64,000 bases of DNA from 2-01-FULL-50-23 sp964509695 (GTDB taxonomy: Bacteria; Patescibacteriota; Microgenomatia; UBA1400; MFAQ01). Below are positions 27,522 to 36,301 of the stretch, one piece after another. Made by a program: the position numbers and the translations under genes. Each line of letters opens with the position of its first letter. The stretch's first letter is position 1. The notes under the pieces are model-generated. The model was not told the origin of the DNA and searched no databases. It worked only from the letters and a program-made list of their open reading frames with translations. Location of the stretch: the NCBI GenBank assembly GCA_964509695.1, contig CAZDXN010000001.1, forward strand, positions 67,750-131,749, in the 5' to 3' direction.

Positions 27522-28673
27522 ATGATGCAACACGGCAAGGTCCTTATCATTTGCCCATTTACCGCTCCGAATCAGGGTGGTGTAGAGTCCCACATCCAGA
27601 AGCTACTTAAGTTTTTGGATACCAAAAAAACCAAGGCCATCATTGTCAGCTACACCCCACTCACTACCCCAATAAAGTCCCCCTGGTACGAAAAAAAGGA
27701 TAACTACGAAATCTATCGTATGCCATGGTTTGGCAACGGTTGGTTCCCGAAAATCGAACACAATCCGATTCTGACTTCTCTCTACCTCGTTCCGGGTTTG
27801 TTGTTCCTCAGTCTTTACGTTGGGATCAGACGAAGGAATGAAATTAGGGTCGTTCATTCCCATGGCTTCGCCGCTGGATTGATTGGCGCGTTGATGAAAC
27901 CCATCATCAATAAGAGATCCGTAATTAGTACCCACGCGATCTACAATTTTGAGAACCGCCCTCTACTCGCAAAAATTATCAAAGGTATCCTGTCCTGCTA
28001 CGATTATATCCTCGCTGTCGGAGAACCATCCAAACAAGAGCTTATCAAGATCGGCCTGTCAAAGGAAAAGATAGAAGTTCATCCCAACTGGGTCGACACG
28101 GACTTTTTCAAACCCGCCAACGCTTCCAAGTTCCACAAAAAATTAACCGCGATCTTTGTTGGTAGAGGATTGAGGAAGAAAGGCCTCTTTCTTTTCGGAG
28201 AACTAGCAGTGGAAAATCCGAATCTTGATTTCATCGCCCGCGTCGCTGAAGGTCCCGATCTGGATGAATTCATTACGAAATTTAGCAATCAAAAAAACCT
28301 AGACATCAGGACGGGTTTGCCTCAAGATTTTGAAAAGAAAATGAAAACCATCAGGGGCGAGTATCAGTCAGCAGATGTCTTTATTATGCCCTCTCTTTAC
28401 CCAGAAGGTTTTGCCTCGGTAGTAATCGAGGCTGCCAGTTCCGGCCTAGCCCTTATTTCATCCAATCTCGGCACCCTCCCCAGCATTCTAGAGGGATCAG
28501 GCGCTGAGATAGTAACCCCGACCGAAAAAAACATCTCGGCTGTTCTGCGGAAACTGGACAGAAACAGGTCCCTATTACGGAAACTCCAAATCGGCATGAG
28601 ACAATTCGCTATAAGCAAGTTTTCCGACGAAAACGCCGAGGTAATATACAATAGCTACAACTTCCGGCAATGA
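27522..28673 (+). CDS. Family 4 glycosyltransferase
   Basis: A 383-aa GT-B enzyme. The N-terminal half has NQGGVESHIQKLL; the C-terminal half has a donor-binding Rossmann fold with AIFVGRGLRKKG and the EX7E motif in YPEGFASVVIEAASSG. Retaining GT4 enzymes of this type use nucleotide sugars in the cytoplasm. The start directly follows the previous stop (TAAATGATG); ATG 27525 is equally possible. Confidence 0.87.
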   Translation: MMQHGKVLIICPFTAPNQGGVESHIQKLLKFLDTKKTKAIIVSYTPLTTPIKSPWYEKKDNYEIYRMPWFGNGWFPKIEHNPILTSLYLVPGLLFLSLYVGIRRRNEIRVVHSHGFAAGLIGALMKPIINKRSVISTHAIYNFENRPLLAKIIKGILSCYDYILAVGEPSKQELIKIGLSKEKIEVHPNWVDTDFFKPANASKFHKKLTAIFVGRGLRKKGLFLFGELAVENPNLDFIARVAEGPDLDEFITKFSNQKNLDIRTGLPQDFEKKMKTIRGEYQSADVFIMPSLYPEGFASVVIEAASSGLALISSNLGTLPSILEGSGAEIVTPTEKNISAVLRKLDRNRSLLRKLQIGMRQFAISKFSDENAEVIYNSYNFRQ

Positions 28674-29293
28674 AAAAAATAAAACTTAATCTCGGTTCGG
28701 GACCGTCCGGAATAAACGGCTGGGTTAATTATGACACTGGAGTACTTCCTTGGCTCTCAAGACATCCCCAACTTAGGCATCTAATTTGTGCTTTGGGTCT
28801 GTTACCCAAAAATTACGACGTCGAATGGCCTGAAATCCAACTGGTCGATATAAGACACAAGTTTCCTTTGGAAGATGAATCTGTCGATTTTATTTATTGT
28901 TCCCAAGTAATCGAGCATTTTGAAAGATATGAAGCTCTAAATATACTAAGGGAGTCTCACCGGGTTCTAAAACTTGATGGAGTTATCCGCATCAGTGTCC
29001 CGGATATAGAGAAAATGCTTAGTCCTGATTTTACCGCCAGAGAAATAAACGTCCTCTGGTGGGGATACGAAAAAGATATTCCTCCTGCAAATATTTTCTC
29101 CAAGATTTCACGGCTATTTATTCGCGAACATCAATGGCACTATGACACTACATCAATGAAAAAGCTCCTCTCTCAAGCTGGCTACAGGAGGGTGAAAACG
29201 TGCTCATTCAGAAGAGGTGAAACACCTGATCTTGATCGAGTTGAGATTGATGCTCACAAAAAGCACAGCCTCTATATAGAGGCAAAGAAATAG
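28670..29293 (+). CDS. SAM-dependent methyltransferase (truncated motif I type)
   Basis: A 207-aa protein of the short class in which the SAM loop sits at the N-terminus: KLNLGSGPSGINGWVNYD. FIYCSQVIEHFER and HRVLKLDGVIRISVPD match the predicted methyltransferase family often found in surface polysaccharide loci. It overlaps the GT4 gene by 4 nt (ATGA). Confidence 0.8.
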   Translation: MKKIKLNLGSGPSGINGWVNYDTGVLPWLSRHPQLRHLICALGLLPKNYDVEWPEIQLVDIRHKFPLEDESVDFIYCSQVIEHFERYEALNILRESHRVLKLDGVIRISVPDIEKMLSPDFTAREINVLWWGYEKDIPPANIFSKISRLFIREHQWHYDTTSMKKLLSQAGYRRVKTCSFRRGETPDLDRVEIDAHKKHSLYIEAKK

Positions 29294-29300
29294 ATCAGAT

Positions 29301-30650
29301 ATGAAAATCTTATTTATATATCCATCCAACGACCCCTCTTATCCACTACAGCTTGGAGCTCTCTCATCCTTTATAAAACAAGAGAAACATCAGGCAAAGT
29401 TGTTATCACTAAAAATTACTGGGACTATAGAAACCGAGCATTTTTCTGAAATCAAAGGAATCATTAAGGACTTTAACCCGGATTATATTGGTTTCAGTTG
29501 TTACGAGACCGCCTTCCCCTGGATAAAAAAAATAAGTAACTACATCAAGAAGCACTGGCCGGGGATAAAAATCATTGCCGGGGGATACTTCGCCACGCTC
29601 GCCCCCGAAGAAGTTATCTCATTTAAAGCGATAGATATTGTTTGCCGAGGTGAGGGGGAATATCCACTGCTCGAGTTGTTCAACAAACCTCAAAAGACTA
29701 ATATCCAGAACTTATGGATAAAGAAGAGTAATGAAATTATCAAAAATCCCATACGACCATTGATTGTGGATCTGGACGAACTTCCCTACCCCGATAGGGA
29801 AATGCTCGACTACCAAAACCAGTTGGATCTTGAAAAAAGGGGTGAAAGGACTATCAAGATAATGGCCACTCGAGGTTGCCCTTATTTTTGCACCTACTGC
29901 AGCAACAAATATTTCCGAGCTCTCGTTCCCAATCCCCAGATATATCTTCGGCTGAGAAGCCCGAAAAACGTCATCGAAGAGATCAAACAACTAAAGTCAA
30001 AGTATAACTTTGAACTCGTCGGCTTTCATGACGACAATCTGACGCTGGACATCAAATGGCTGAAAAAATTTGCAGGGCTATATAGTAAACAAATCGGTCT
30101 CCCGTTTTACTGCGCCACCAGAGTTGAGTATTGTAAAAATGAAGTTCTCGACATTCTAAAAAATGCCGGCTGCTACTTACTGCTCATCGGCGTCGAAAGC
30201 GGTGACGAAAAATATCGGGCGGGGATGATGAAGCGATTTATGACTAACAAGGCTACCATCGAAGCCTTCCATCGTGCTAGGGGAAAAGGTCTCCTAACTT
30301 GGTCATTCACCATGGTCGGCCTTCCCAAAGAAAATCGGTTAATGCTGCTGAAGACGATCTGGTTAAATTGGCAGTGTAAGGCTGATTTCGTCATGTCTTC
30401 AATTTTTTACCCCTTAAAGGGAACTGAACTAGGAAATCTTTGTTATGAGAGTGGTTGGGTAAACCAAGAAAAAAAAGAAAATATCACCTCTTATGCTTGG
30501 GATACCGTCCTCGATCATCCCATTCTTTCAACACTAGAAATCCGCTTGGCAAAATATCTGAACTCCCTTACCGCCATCAGAAGCCCTCTATTTTGGGAGC
30601 TGACTTCCAGCAGGGTAAAAAATTATTTGCTGGGAAAAGGAAGACTATGA
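29301..30650 (+). CDS. B12-binding domain radical SAM protein
   Basis: A 449-aa protein, the shortest of the five. The B12-binding domain has IIAGGYFATLAPEE, and the cluster ligands are C193, C197 and C200 in TRGCPYFCTYCS. FHDDNLTLD and LLIGVESGDEKYR follow in the barrel. It overlaps the next methyltransferase gene by 4 nt. The C-terminal region after about residue 400 is short, so any extra domain of the longer paralogues is reduced. Confidence 0.87.
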   Translation: MKILFIYPSNDPSYPLQLGALSSFIKQEKHQAKLLSLKITGTIETEHFSEIKGIIKDFNPDYIGFSCYETAFPWIKKISNYIKKHWPGIKIIAGGYFATLAPEEVISFKAIDIVCRGEGEYPLLELFNKPQKTNIQNLWIKKSNEIIKNPIRPLIVDLDELPYPDREMLDYQNQLDLEKRGERTIKIMATRGCPYFCTYCSNKYFRALVPNPQIYLRLRSPKNVIEEIKQLKSKYNFELVGFHDDNLTLDIKWLKKFAGLYSKQIGLPFYCATRVEYCKNEVLDILKNAGCYLLLIGVESGDEKYRAGMMKRFMTNKATIEAFHRARGKGLLTWSFTMVGLPKENRLMLLKTIWLNWQCKADFVMSSIFYPLKGTELGNLCYESGWVNQEKKENITSYAWDTVLDHPILSTLEIRLAKYLNSLTAIRSPLFWELTSSRVKNYLLGKGRL

Positions 30651-31429
30651 AAAAAAAGATTGAAAAAAACCGTTGGCAAGCTGCCCAAAAATTTGAATAC
30701 AATGACTGGGCAAATATGCCAAACATCGTAACAGATGAATGGAAAGAGCTCGTGAAGAAATATTCAAAACTATTTCCAAAAATCGCCAAAAGCTCTGACC
30801 TGAAAGATTCAGACGCCATTCTCGACGTCGGCTGCGGTCCAACCGTCCCAGCCAGGCTTCTTAGAAAAGGAAGGGTCACTGGTATCGAACCCCTAGCAGA
30901 TAAACTCAAGATCTCTGGAGGAAAGTACTTACCCGGCGTAAATATCATCTGCGGCAAAGCCGAAAAAATGCCTTTTAAAGATCACTCATTTCAGTTCGTT
31001 GTCTGTCGAAACGTCATTGACCACACCCAGAATCCCAAGGTAATCATTAAAGAAGTAAAAAGAGTTTTAAAAAAAAATGGTCATTTTCTTCTAATTTCTT
31101 ACACCTATTCACCTTTTATCACTTTTGTAAAAAACATTAGCGAGCGCATTGGATTATTTCGCAACATCGGTCATCCATTCACCTTCACACCAGAAATGCT
31201 TGACCAACTAGTTCAACCGGAATTTGAAATCAAACAAAGATATACTATTCACACAGGCAAAGATTCTACTGACTATGGCAAAGTGGGGGAGGAGATTGTT
31301 GACAATTCCTTGCTGCACAAGACGATGATATTTATTAACAACAAAATTTTGGGAGAACCATGGTTTCTAAAGGAATACGGCTTCTTGTGCATCCCAACAC
31401 CAAAACATACTAAATATGCCGAAGTCTAA
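30647..31429 (+). CDS. Class I SAM-dependent methyltransferase
   Basis: A 260-aa enzyme from ATG 30647, overlapping the upstream TGA. A purine-rich GGAAAAGGAAG precedes it and is one of the few Shine-Dalgarno-like stretches here. Motif I is ILDVGCGPTVPARLL, then VTGIEPLADKL, FQFVVCRNVIDHT and RVLKKNGHFLLIS. It overlaps the next radical SAM gene by 14 nt. Confidence 0.82.
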   Translation: MKKKIEKNRWQAAQKFEYNDWANMPNIVTDEWKELVKKYSKLFPKIAKSSDLKDSDAILDVGCGPTVPARLLRKGRVTGIEPLADKLKISGGKYLPGVNIICGKAEKMPFKDHSFQFVVCRNVIDHTQNPKVIIKEVKRVLKKNGHFLLISYTYSPFITFVKNISERIGLFRNIGHPFTFTPEMLDQLVQPEFEIKQRYTIHTGKDSTDYGKVGEEIVDNSLLHKTMIFINNKILGEPWFLKEYGFLCIPTPKHTKYAEV

Positions 31430-32963
31430 AAAGAAAATTATTCTAATTAGACCTCTCGTTTTTTCAAAGACGAGACCCTATTACGGTGCTCCACTCGCAT
31501 TGTTGGCGATTTCCAAAATACTAGCAACCGAGGGTTACAAGATAAAGATCATCGATCCGCTAACTCACAGGGACTATGTCACTGCTGTAGTTCGGGAAGC
31601 AAAAGACGCCATTTGCGTTGGTATTTCGGCCTTGACGGGATATTCTATTTTCGATGGATTACAAATTGCCCGGGCTGTCAAAAGGAAATATCCTAAACTT
31701 CCGGTCGTTTGGGGAGGCTGGCACCCGTCAATCCTCCCTCTTGAGACCATCAAAGACGAAAATGTCGATATTGTGGTCTACGGACAAGGCGAAAGAACCT
31801 TTACCGAATTGGTCCACTCCATAGAGAAAAATAAAACATTAAAAAATATTAAGGGGATAATCTATAAAAATAAGAAGGGAAAAATAGTTCAAAATACACC
31901 GAGACCAATCGAATCGTTAGACAACTTCCCCCCCGTTCCTTATCACCTGATCGACGTAAAGAAATTTCTCGTCCCTCAAGAATACGGGAAAAGATCTCTA
32001 GTCTATTACACAAGTTTTGGTTGTCCTCATCGATGCATTTTCTGTGTCGAACAAATCGTAAACAACCGTCATTGGGCCGGACTCTCTCCAGAGCGGGCCG
32101 TGGAAGAAATCACCGACATGAAACAAAAATACGGAATTGACTCAATCCAGATTATCGATAGTAATTTCTTTATCAATGAGGATAGGTCCCGGAGGTTCGC
32201 CCAACTCTTAATCGATCAAAAAGTGAACATAAAGTGGGGAAACGTGAACGGCAGAACTAGGCAGATGAGCCAATACAGAGATTCCACCTGGAAGCTAATG
32301 AAACAAAGCGGCCTCGAATGCATCCTGATCGGAGCCGAGTCGGGCAGCAACGAGACTCTGAAATATATGAAGAAAGATATCACCGTCGCTGACACTCTAA
32401 ATTTGACCAAGTTCTGTGCCAGATATGACATAAAGATTCTTAGTTCGTTCTTAGTCGGATTTCCTCACTCAGCCGATCCAGAGAAATGTTACAAGATCAC
32501 CGAAAAGGAACTAGCCACCTCTCTGAGGTTAATCGATAAAATGTTCAAGATCTATCCTCGAATTAGAATGATGTTTGCCTTATTCCTCCCCTATCCCAGC
32601 ACCGCCTTGTTCGAAGAAAGCCGGAGAATGGGTTTAGAGATACCCGAAAGACTTGAAGATTGGCACGAATTTCTGATTGCGGCTGAAGATGCATCCAAAA
32701 TCAGAGTCCGTCAAAAATGGATTACCCAGGAACAAGCGCGCCGGATCTTAATGATTTCTATCTATATATTTTTCTTTATGGATCCTGATTCATTCAATTT
32801 GGTCACCGCCAAAATTAATAATCCGTTGAAAAAAGCCTTTCTCCATTTTGGGTTCCAAGTTTTCAAAAAGATTGTTGACTTGCGTTGGAAATATAAATAT
32901 TTTGGATTACCAATCGACTTTTGGTTTTATAATATTTTAAGAAAATATAGCGGTCTAGGATAA
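31416..32963 (+). CDS. B12-binding domain radical SAM protein
   Basis: A 515-aa protein. The B12-binding domain carries VVWGGWHPSILP; cluster ligands are C203, C207 and C210 in SFGCPHRCIFC. IIDSNFFINEDRS and LIGAESGSNETL mark the barrel. The Phe-Gly before the first Cys and the GGWHPS turn separate it from the other four, so it is probably a different subfamily with a different substrate. Confidence 0.88.
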   Translation: MPKSKKKIILIRPLVFSKTRPYYGAPLALLAISKILATEGYKIKIIDPLTHRDYVTAVVREAKDAICVGISALTGYSIFDGLQIARAVKRKYPKLPVVWGGWHPSILPLETIKDENVDIVVYGQGERTFTELVHSIEKNKTLKNIKGIIYKNKKGKIVQNTPRPIESLDNFPPVPYHLIDVKKFLVPQEYGKRSLVYYTSFGCPHRCIFCVEQIVNNRHWAGLSPERAVEEITDMKQKYGIDSIQIIDSNFFINEDRSRRFAQLLIDQKVNIKWGNVNGRTRQMSQYRDSTWKLMKQSGLECILIGAESGSNETLKYMKKDITVADTLNLTKFCARYDIKILSSFLVGFPHSADPEKCYKITEKELATSLRLIDKMFKIYPRIRMMFALFLPYPSTALFEESRRMGLEIPERLEDWHEFLIAAEDASKIRVRQKWITQEQARRILMISIYIFFFMDPDSFNLVTAKINNPLKKAFLHFGFQVFKKIVDLRWKYKYFGLPIDFWFYNILRKYSGLG

Positions 32964-32973
32964 AGTTCTCTCC

Positions 32974-34113
32974 ATGATGATTTTTATTGCCAATCAATTC
33001 GTAGGGAAAAATCTTTCAACAGGCGGAGATATCCTTGCCGTGGAAATGGCCAAGAGAATCAGGGGGAAACTGACAATACTTGCCCCAATTCAGATTCACG
33101 CGCAACTATCAAAGGCACTTCCGAAGGCAACTTTAATTACCACCAATGCTTTGTATTCGTCCTCGGCTACAGCATCCACACTCTACGGTGGAATATCTAT
33201 ATTTATTAGCTATCTAATTCGATCGTGGAGAAGTACCTCGTGGCTTCTAAAGAACATCAAGAGCGGCGATCGAGTCTATCTAACTGGTGATTTTATTTGT
33301 AACACCCTACCAGCATGGATAATCAAGATGGTAAAGCCTGAAACAATAGTTCTCGCGAACTTTTATCATCGAAATCCAAGACCAAACGCACGTCTTGGAA
33401 ACAACTACGTTGTCAGTGCCTTCTCGCGTTTCCTGCAAAATATTAGCCTAAAAATTCTAAGAAAGATAATCTTCAAAATCTTTGTTCTTTCAAAAGTTGG
33501 AGAGGGCGAGTTGGTCAATGAAGGGTTCATCTCTTCACAAATCATTGTTTCTGGAGCAGGGACAAATATTGACAAACAAAGACGAAATCTAGCGAGGAAA
33601 AAAAATCAAATTGTTTTTGTGGGGAGAATAAATATTACCAAGGGGGCATTCGATCTCATAGAGATCTTTAACCAAGTAGCCAAAAAGAACAATAAAGTCA
33701 GACTGATAATGCTCGGTGGATCATCAGGGGCAGACAAATCAAAGTTGGAAAAGTTGATAAAGGACTATTCTTTAGGGGATAGGATCAGATATCTAGGGTT
33801 CGTAGACGAAATAACAAAAAACAAAATCTTGTCTGAGTCAAAAGCCTTGGTTTTACCATCGAAAGAAGAGGGCTTCGGAATTGTTATTATGGAAGCACTG
33901 GCTCTTAGAACACCAGCGGTCTGTTACGACTTACTGGCGCTAAAGACAATTTTTTCAAGATATCAATCAGTCAATTTTGTAAAAAAGTTTACGAAACAAA
34001 AGTTTGCAGACAAAATCATCAAAGTTGTGTCAGAAAAAAAAGAAGTCCCAGTAGAAAACCTAGGATCATGGGACGATGTTTACAAAATTCAGTCAAAATA
34101 TTTTTCGCAATAG
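32974..34113 (+). CDS. Family 4 glycosyltransferase
   Basis: A 379-aa GT-B enzyme. STGGDILAVEMAK begins the acceptor half; IVFVGRINITKGA and LRYLGFVDEITK-like strands build the donor half. The EX7E motif is KEEGFGIVIMEALAL. Two hydrophobic stretches in the N-terminal half (about residues 70-90 and 110-130) may dip into the membrane. Confidence 0.85.
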   Translation: MMIFIANQFVGKNLSTGGDILAVEMAKRIRGKLTILAPIQIHAQLSKALPKATLITTNALYSSSATASTLYGGISIFISYLIRSWRSTSWLLKNIKSGDRVYLTGDFICNTLPAWIIKMVKPETIVLANFYHRNPRPNARLGNNYVVSAFSRFLQNISLKILRKIIFKIFVLSKVGEGELVNEGFISSQIIVSGAGTNIDKQRRNLARKKNQIVFVGRINITKGAFDLIEIFNQVAKKNNKVRLIMLGGSSGADKSKLEKLIKDYSLGDRIRYLGFVDEITKNKILSESKALVLPSKEEGFGIVIMEALALRTPAVCYDLLALKTIFSRYQSVNFVKKFTKQKFADKIIKVVSEKKEVPVENLGSWDDVYKIQSKYFSQ

Positions 34114-34117
34114 ATAA

Positions 34118-36301
34118 ATGAAAGAAATACTCAATAAAATTGTCCGTCCCGCGATTCCATTATTTCCACTGTTGCTTATTACCGCGATCTTCATTCTTCC
34201 GCTTACCAAACCGGGGTTGATTGTTGGAGGCGACTGGACCTTTCCCTCCTCCAACCAAGAGCTTCGGGTCTTTGGCGACCGAGCCTTTTCGGTTTGGGTC
34301 AACGCTGAAATACCCTTCGGAACACAAGTCTCTCATAACAATCTATATTTGTTTCAGATACTTGCCCACCTTTGGGCATCGATCGGATTTAACGGAATAA
34401 GCTTCCAAAAGATTACCCTTTTTCTAACAATCTTTGGCATTTATGTGTTTTCGTATCGTTTACTTTTAAAGCTCACCAGATCTCCGTTTGCGTCCGTGGT
34501 GGGGGCCATGAGTTACCTCTTTTCTCCCATCGTCTTCAACTACCTCAATATGGGCTGGAACTATGTCTTGCTTTTTTTGGCCCTCGCCCCTCTCTTTACC
34601 CAAATTGCCCTCGACTTCTTCAAAGACGGAAAAAAGAAACACATCATCGCCCTTGGCCTAATCTCGGCCATAAGCTTCTTCCAATCCCAATCGATTGTTT
34701 GGCTCCCCCTTATTTTTATCTGTATTTTCATCTCTCAAGTCACTAGAAAAAATTTATTAAAAAACCTTCTGCGTTTCGGCACGGCCTCAATCGGAATCGT
34801 CATAATCGTTCTCATCGTTCATCTGCCTTGGCTTCTCCCCATAATTCTAAACCCCGGCAATATCATTAACAGCACATCAGCAATTGACCTGAAAAGGTTT
34901 TCGGAGGTACTCTCAATATCAAATCAATTCCGTCTCTGGGGGAGTCTATACAACCAAGAATTTGAGCTGGCTTTTCCCCAGGTACTGGTTCTGTTTCCCT
35001 TTGCCCCAATCCTAATTTGTGTCCTCTCACCACTATTGTCCTCGTTTGAAAAAAAAAGGCTGCCGGCTTACCTCCTCGTGTTGCTACTGATATCAATTGC
35101 CCCCACACTATACATCTTCCGTGGAGCGATCGCCGACCTCCCGTTCGCCGCGGTGGTCAGGGATATCAGTAGATTTCTTGTAATTACTTCCCTGGGCTTT
35201 TCGTTGGGAATCGCGCTTACACTCTCCGTCAACAAAGGTCGATTGGGCCGGGTAATTATTTGCATTGTATTAATTCTTTCGGCAATACCGTATTTTCTTG
35301 GTAGATTATATACACTAACCGGTGACCCATCGCCGCAATCGAACGAGTATAAGGATTTTCGCGCCAGGCTACTATCCCTTCCCGAAATAGAAAACGAATC
35401 AACGCTCCCACTTTCTAACCAAACAAACATTTTTTTGCCCACGGGGGGATTTATCTTCACAAAAACTGACACCCGGTTCAATCGTGACTTTTGGAGTATT
35501 GCTGACATCCAAGGCAATTTTTCTCCGATCGCATCGGGAATGTATTTCACCGATAAGAGCGATTTTCTGATATCCAACCTTGTCCAAAATTATTCGCTGG
35601 TAAGTAACAATATTGACCTTTTGACCGCTTTCTTTCGAGTCTACGGGATTAACAACCTTGTTTATCGTTCTGGACTCGAATCGACTTACAAATCGCAGTT
35701 AGATCGTGACGGCATCCAAAAAAAATGTCAGGCAGTCCTTCCGGAAAGTGATTCTGATTGGTCCATTACCTCGATTTGTACCATTAAAGATACTTACCCC
35801 CTCATTTATGCTTCTGTATTACCCCGATATTCAGCCAGACCGTTTAGTGAGATATTGTCTGAAAAAAATAATCAAGACCGCATCGTCATTTTGGGCTGTC
35901 CGAAAATGATAAAAGAGAAAAGTATTATTTGTAATATTGGCAAAGTTGATAATTTAGCCTCTACCGCCCCATCCCTGAAGTTTAATAAAATCTCCGAGAC
36001 GAAGTACCGTCTCGAAGTCGAGGATATCAGGGGGAAATTTTTATTAGTTTTTAATCAAACGTATCATCCTGGCTGGGTTATTCGAAGTAAGTTTGGGGAA
36101 AAGCTAAACCTTCCCCACATTCTGGTAAATCAATTGGTTAATGGTTGGGTGGTGGATCCGGCAGGGGATCTGGACAAGGAAGAATACATTATCGAGTTTT
36201 ACCCTCAGATGCTCTACTCGGGACTATTGCCGATCTCGTTAATTAGTATCCTAATTATGCTGCTCTACCTCGTCTACCAATCGAAATCAAAAAGTCAATG
36301 A
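34118..36301 (+). CDS. Giant multi-pass membrane protein, GT-C superfamily-like
   Basis: A 727-aa protein with about 11-12 TM segments in residues 15-410, an extracytoplasmic region from about 415 to 690, and a closing TM. GGDWTFPSSNQ sits just after the first TM, the place of the GT-C catalytic acid. The end (FNQTYHPGW ... IIEFYPQ) is homologous to the 12662 protein, so the two are paralogues with shared domain order. It overlaps the next KTDQFQ-domain gene by 4 nt. Confidence 0.65.
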   Translation: MKEILNKIVRPAIPLFPLLLITAIFILPLTKPGLIVGGDWTFPSSNQELRVFGDRAFSVWVNAEIPFGTQVSHNNLYLFQILAHLWASIGFNGISFQKITLFLTIFGIYVFSYRLLLKLTRSPFASVVGAMSYLFSPIVFNYLNMGWNYVLLFLALAPLFTQIALDFFKDGKKKHIIALGLISAISFFQSQSIVWLPLIFICIFISQVTRKNLLKNLLRFGTASIGIVIIVLIVHLPWLLPIILNPGNIINSTSAIDLKRFSEVLSISNQFRLWGSLYNQEFELAFPQVLVLFPFAPILICVLSPLLSSFEKKRLPAYLLVLLLISIAPTLYIFRGAIADLPFAAVVRDISRFLVITSLGFSLGIALTLSVNKGRLGRVIICIVLILSAIPYFLGRLYTLTGDPSPQSNEYKDFRARLLSLPEIENESTLPLSNQTNIFLPTGGFIFTKTDTRFNRDFWSIADIQGNFSPIASGMYFTDKSDFLISNLVQNYSLVSNNIDLLTAFFRVYGINNLVYRSGLESTYKSQLDRDGIQKKCQAVLPESDSDWSITSICTIKDTYPLIYASVLPRYSARPFSEILSEKNNQDRIVILGCPKMIKEKSIICNIGKVDNLASTAPSLKFNKISETKYRLEVEDIRGKFLLVFNQTYHPGWVIRSKFGEKLNLPHILVNQLVNGWVVDPAGDLDKEEYIIEFYPQMLYSGLLPISLISILIMLLYLVYQSKSKSQ

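Noticed and set aside
30455..30646. N-terminal extension of the methyltransferase at 30647
   Set aside because: It would overlap the radical SAM gene by almost 200 nt and its sequence is low-quality basic; ATG 30647 gives the usual 4-nt overlap.
34866..35577. Minus-strand open frames of 80-169 codons
   Set aside because: They are antisense to a well-supported membrane protein gene and show no family motif.
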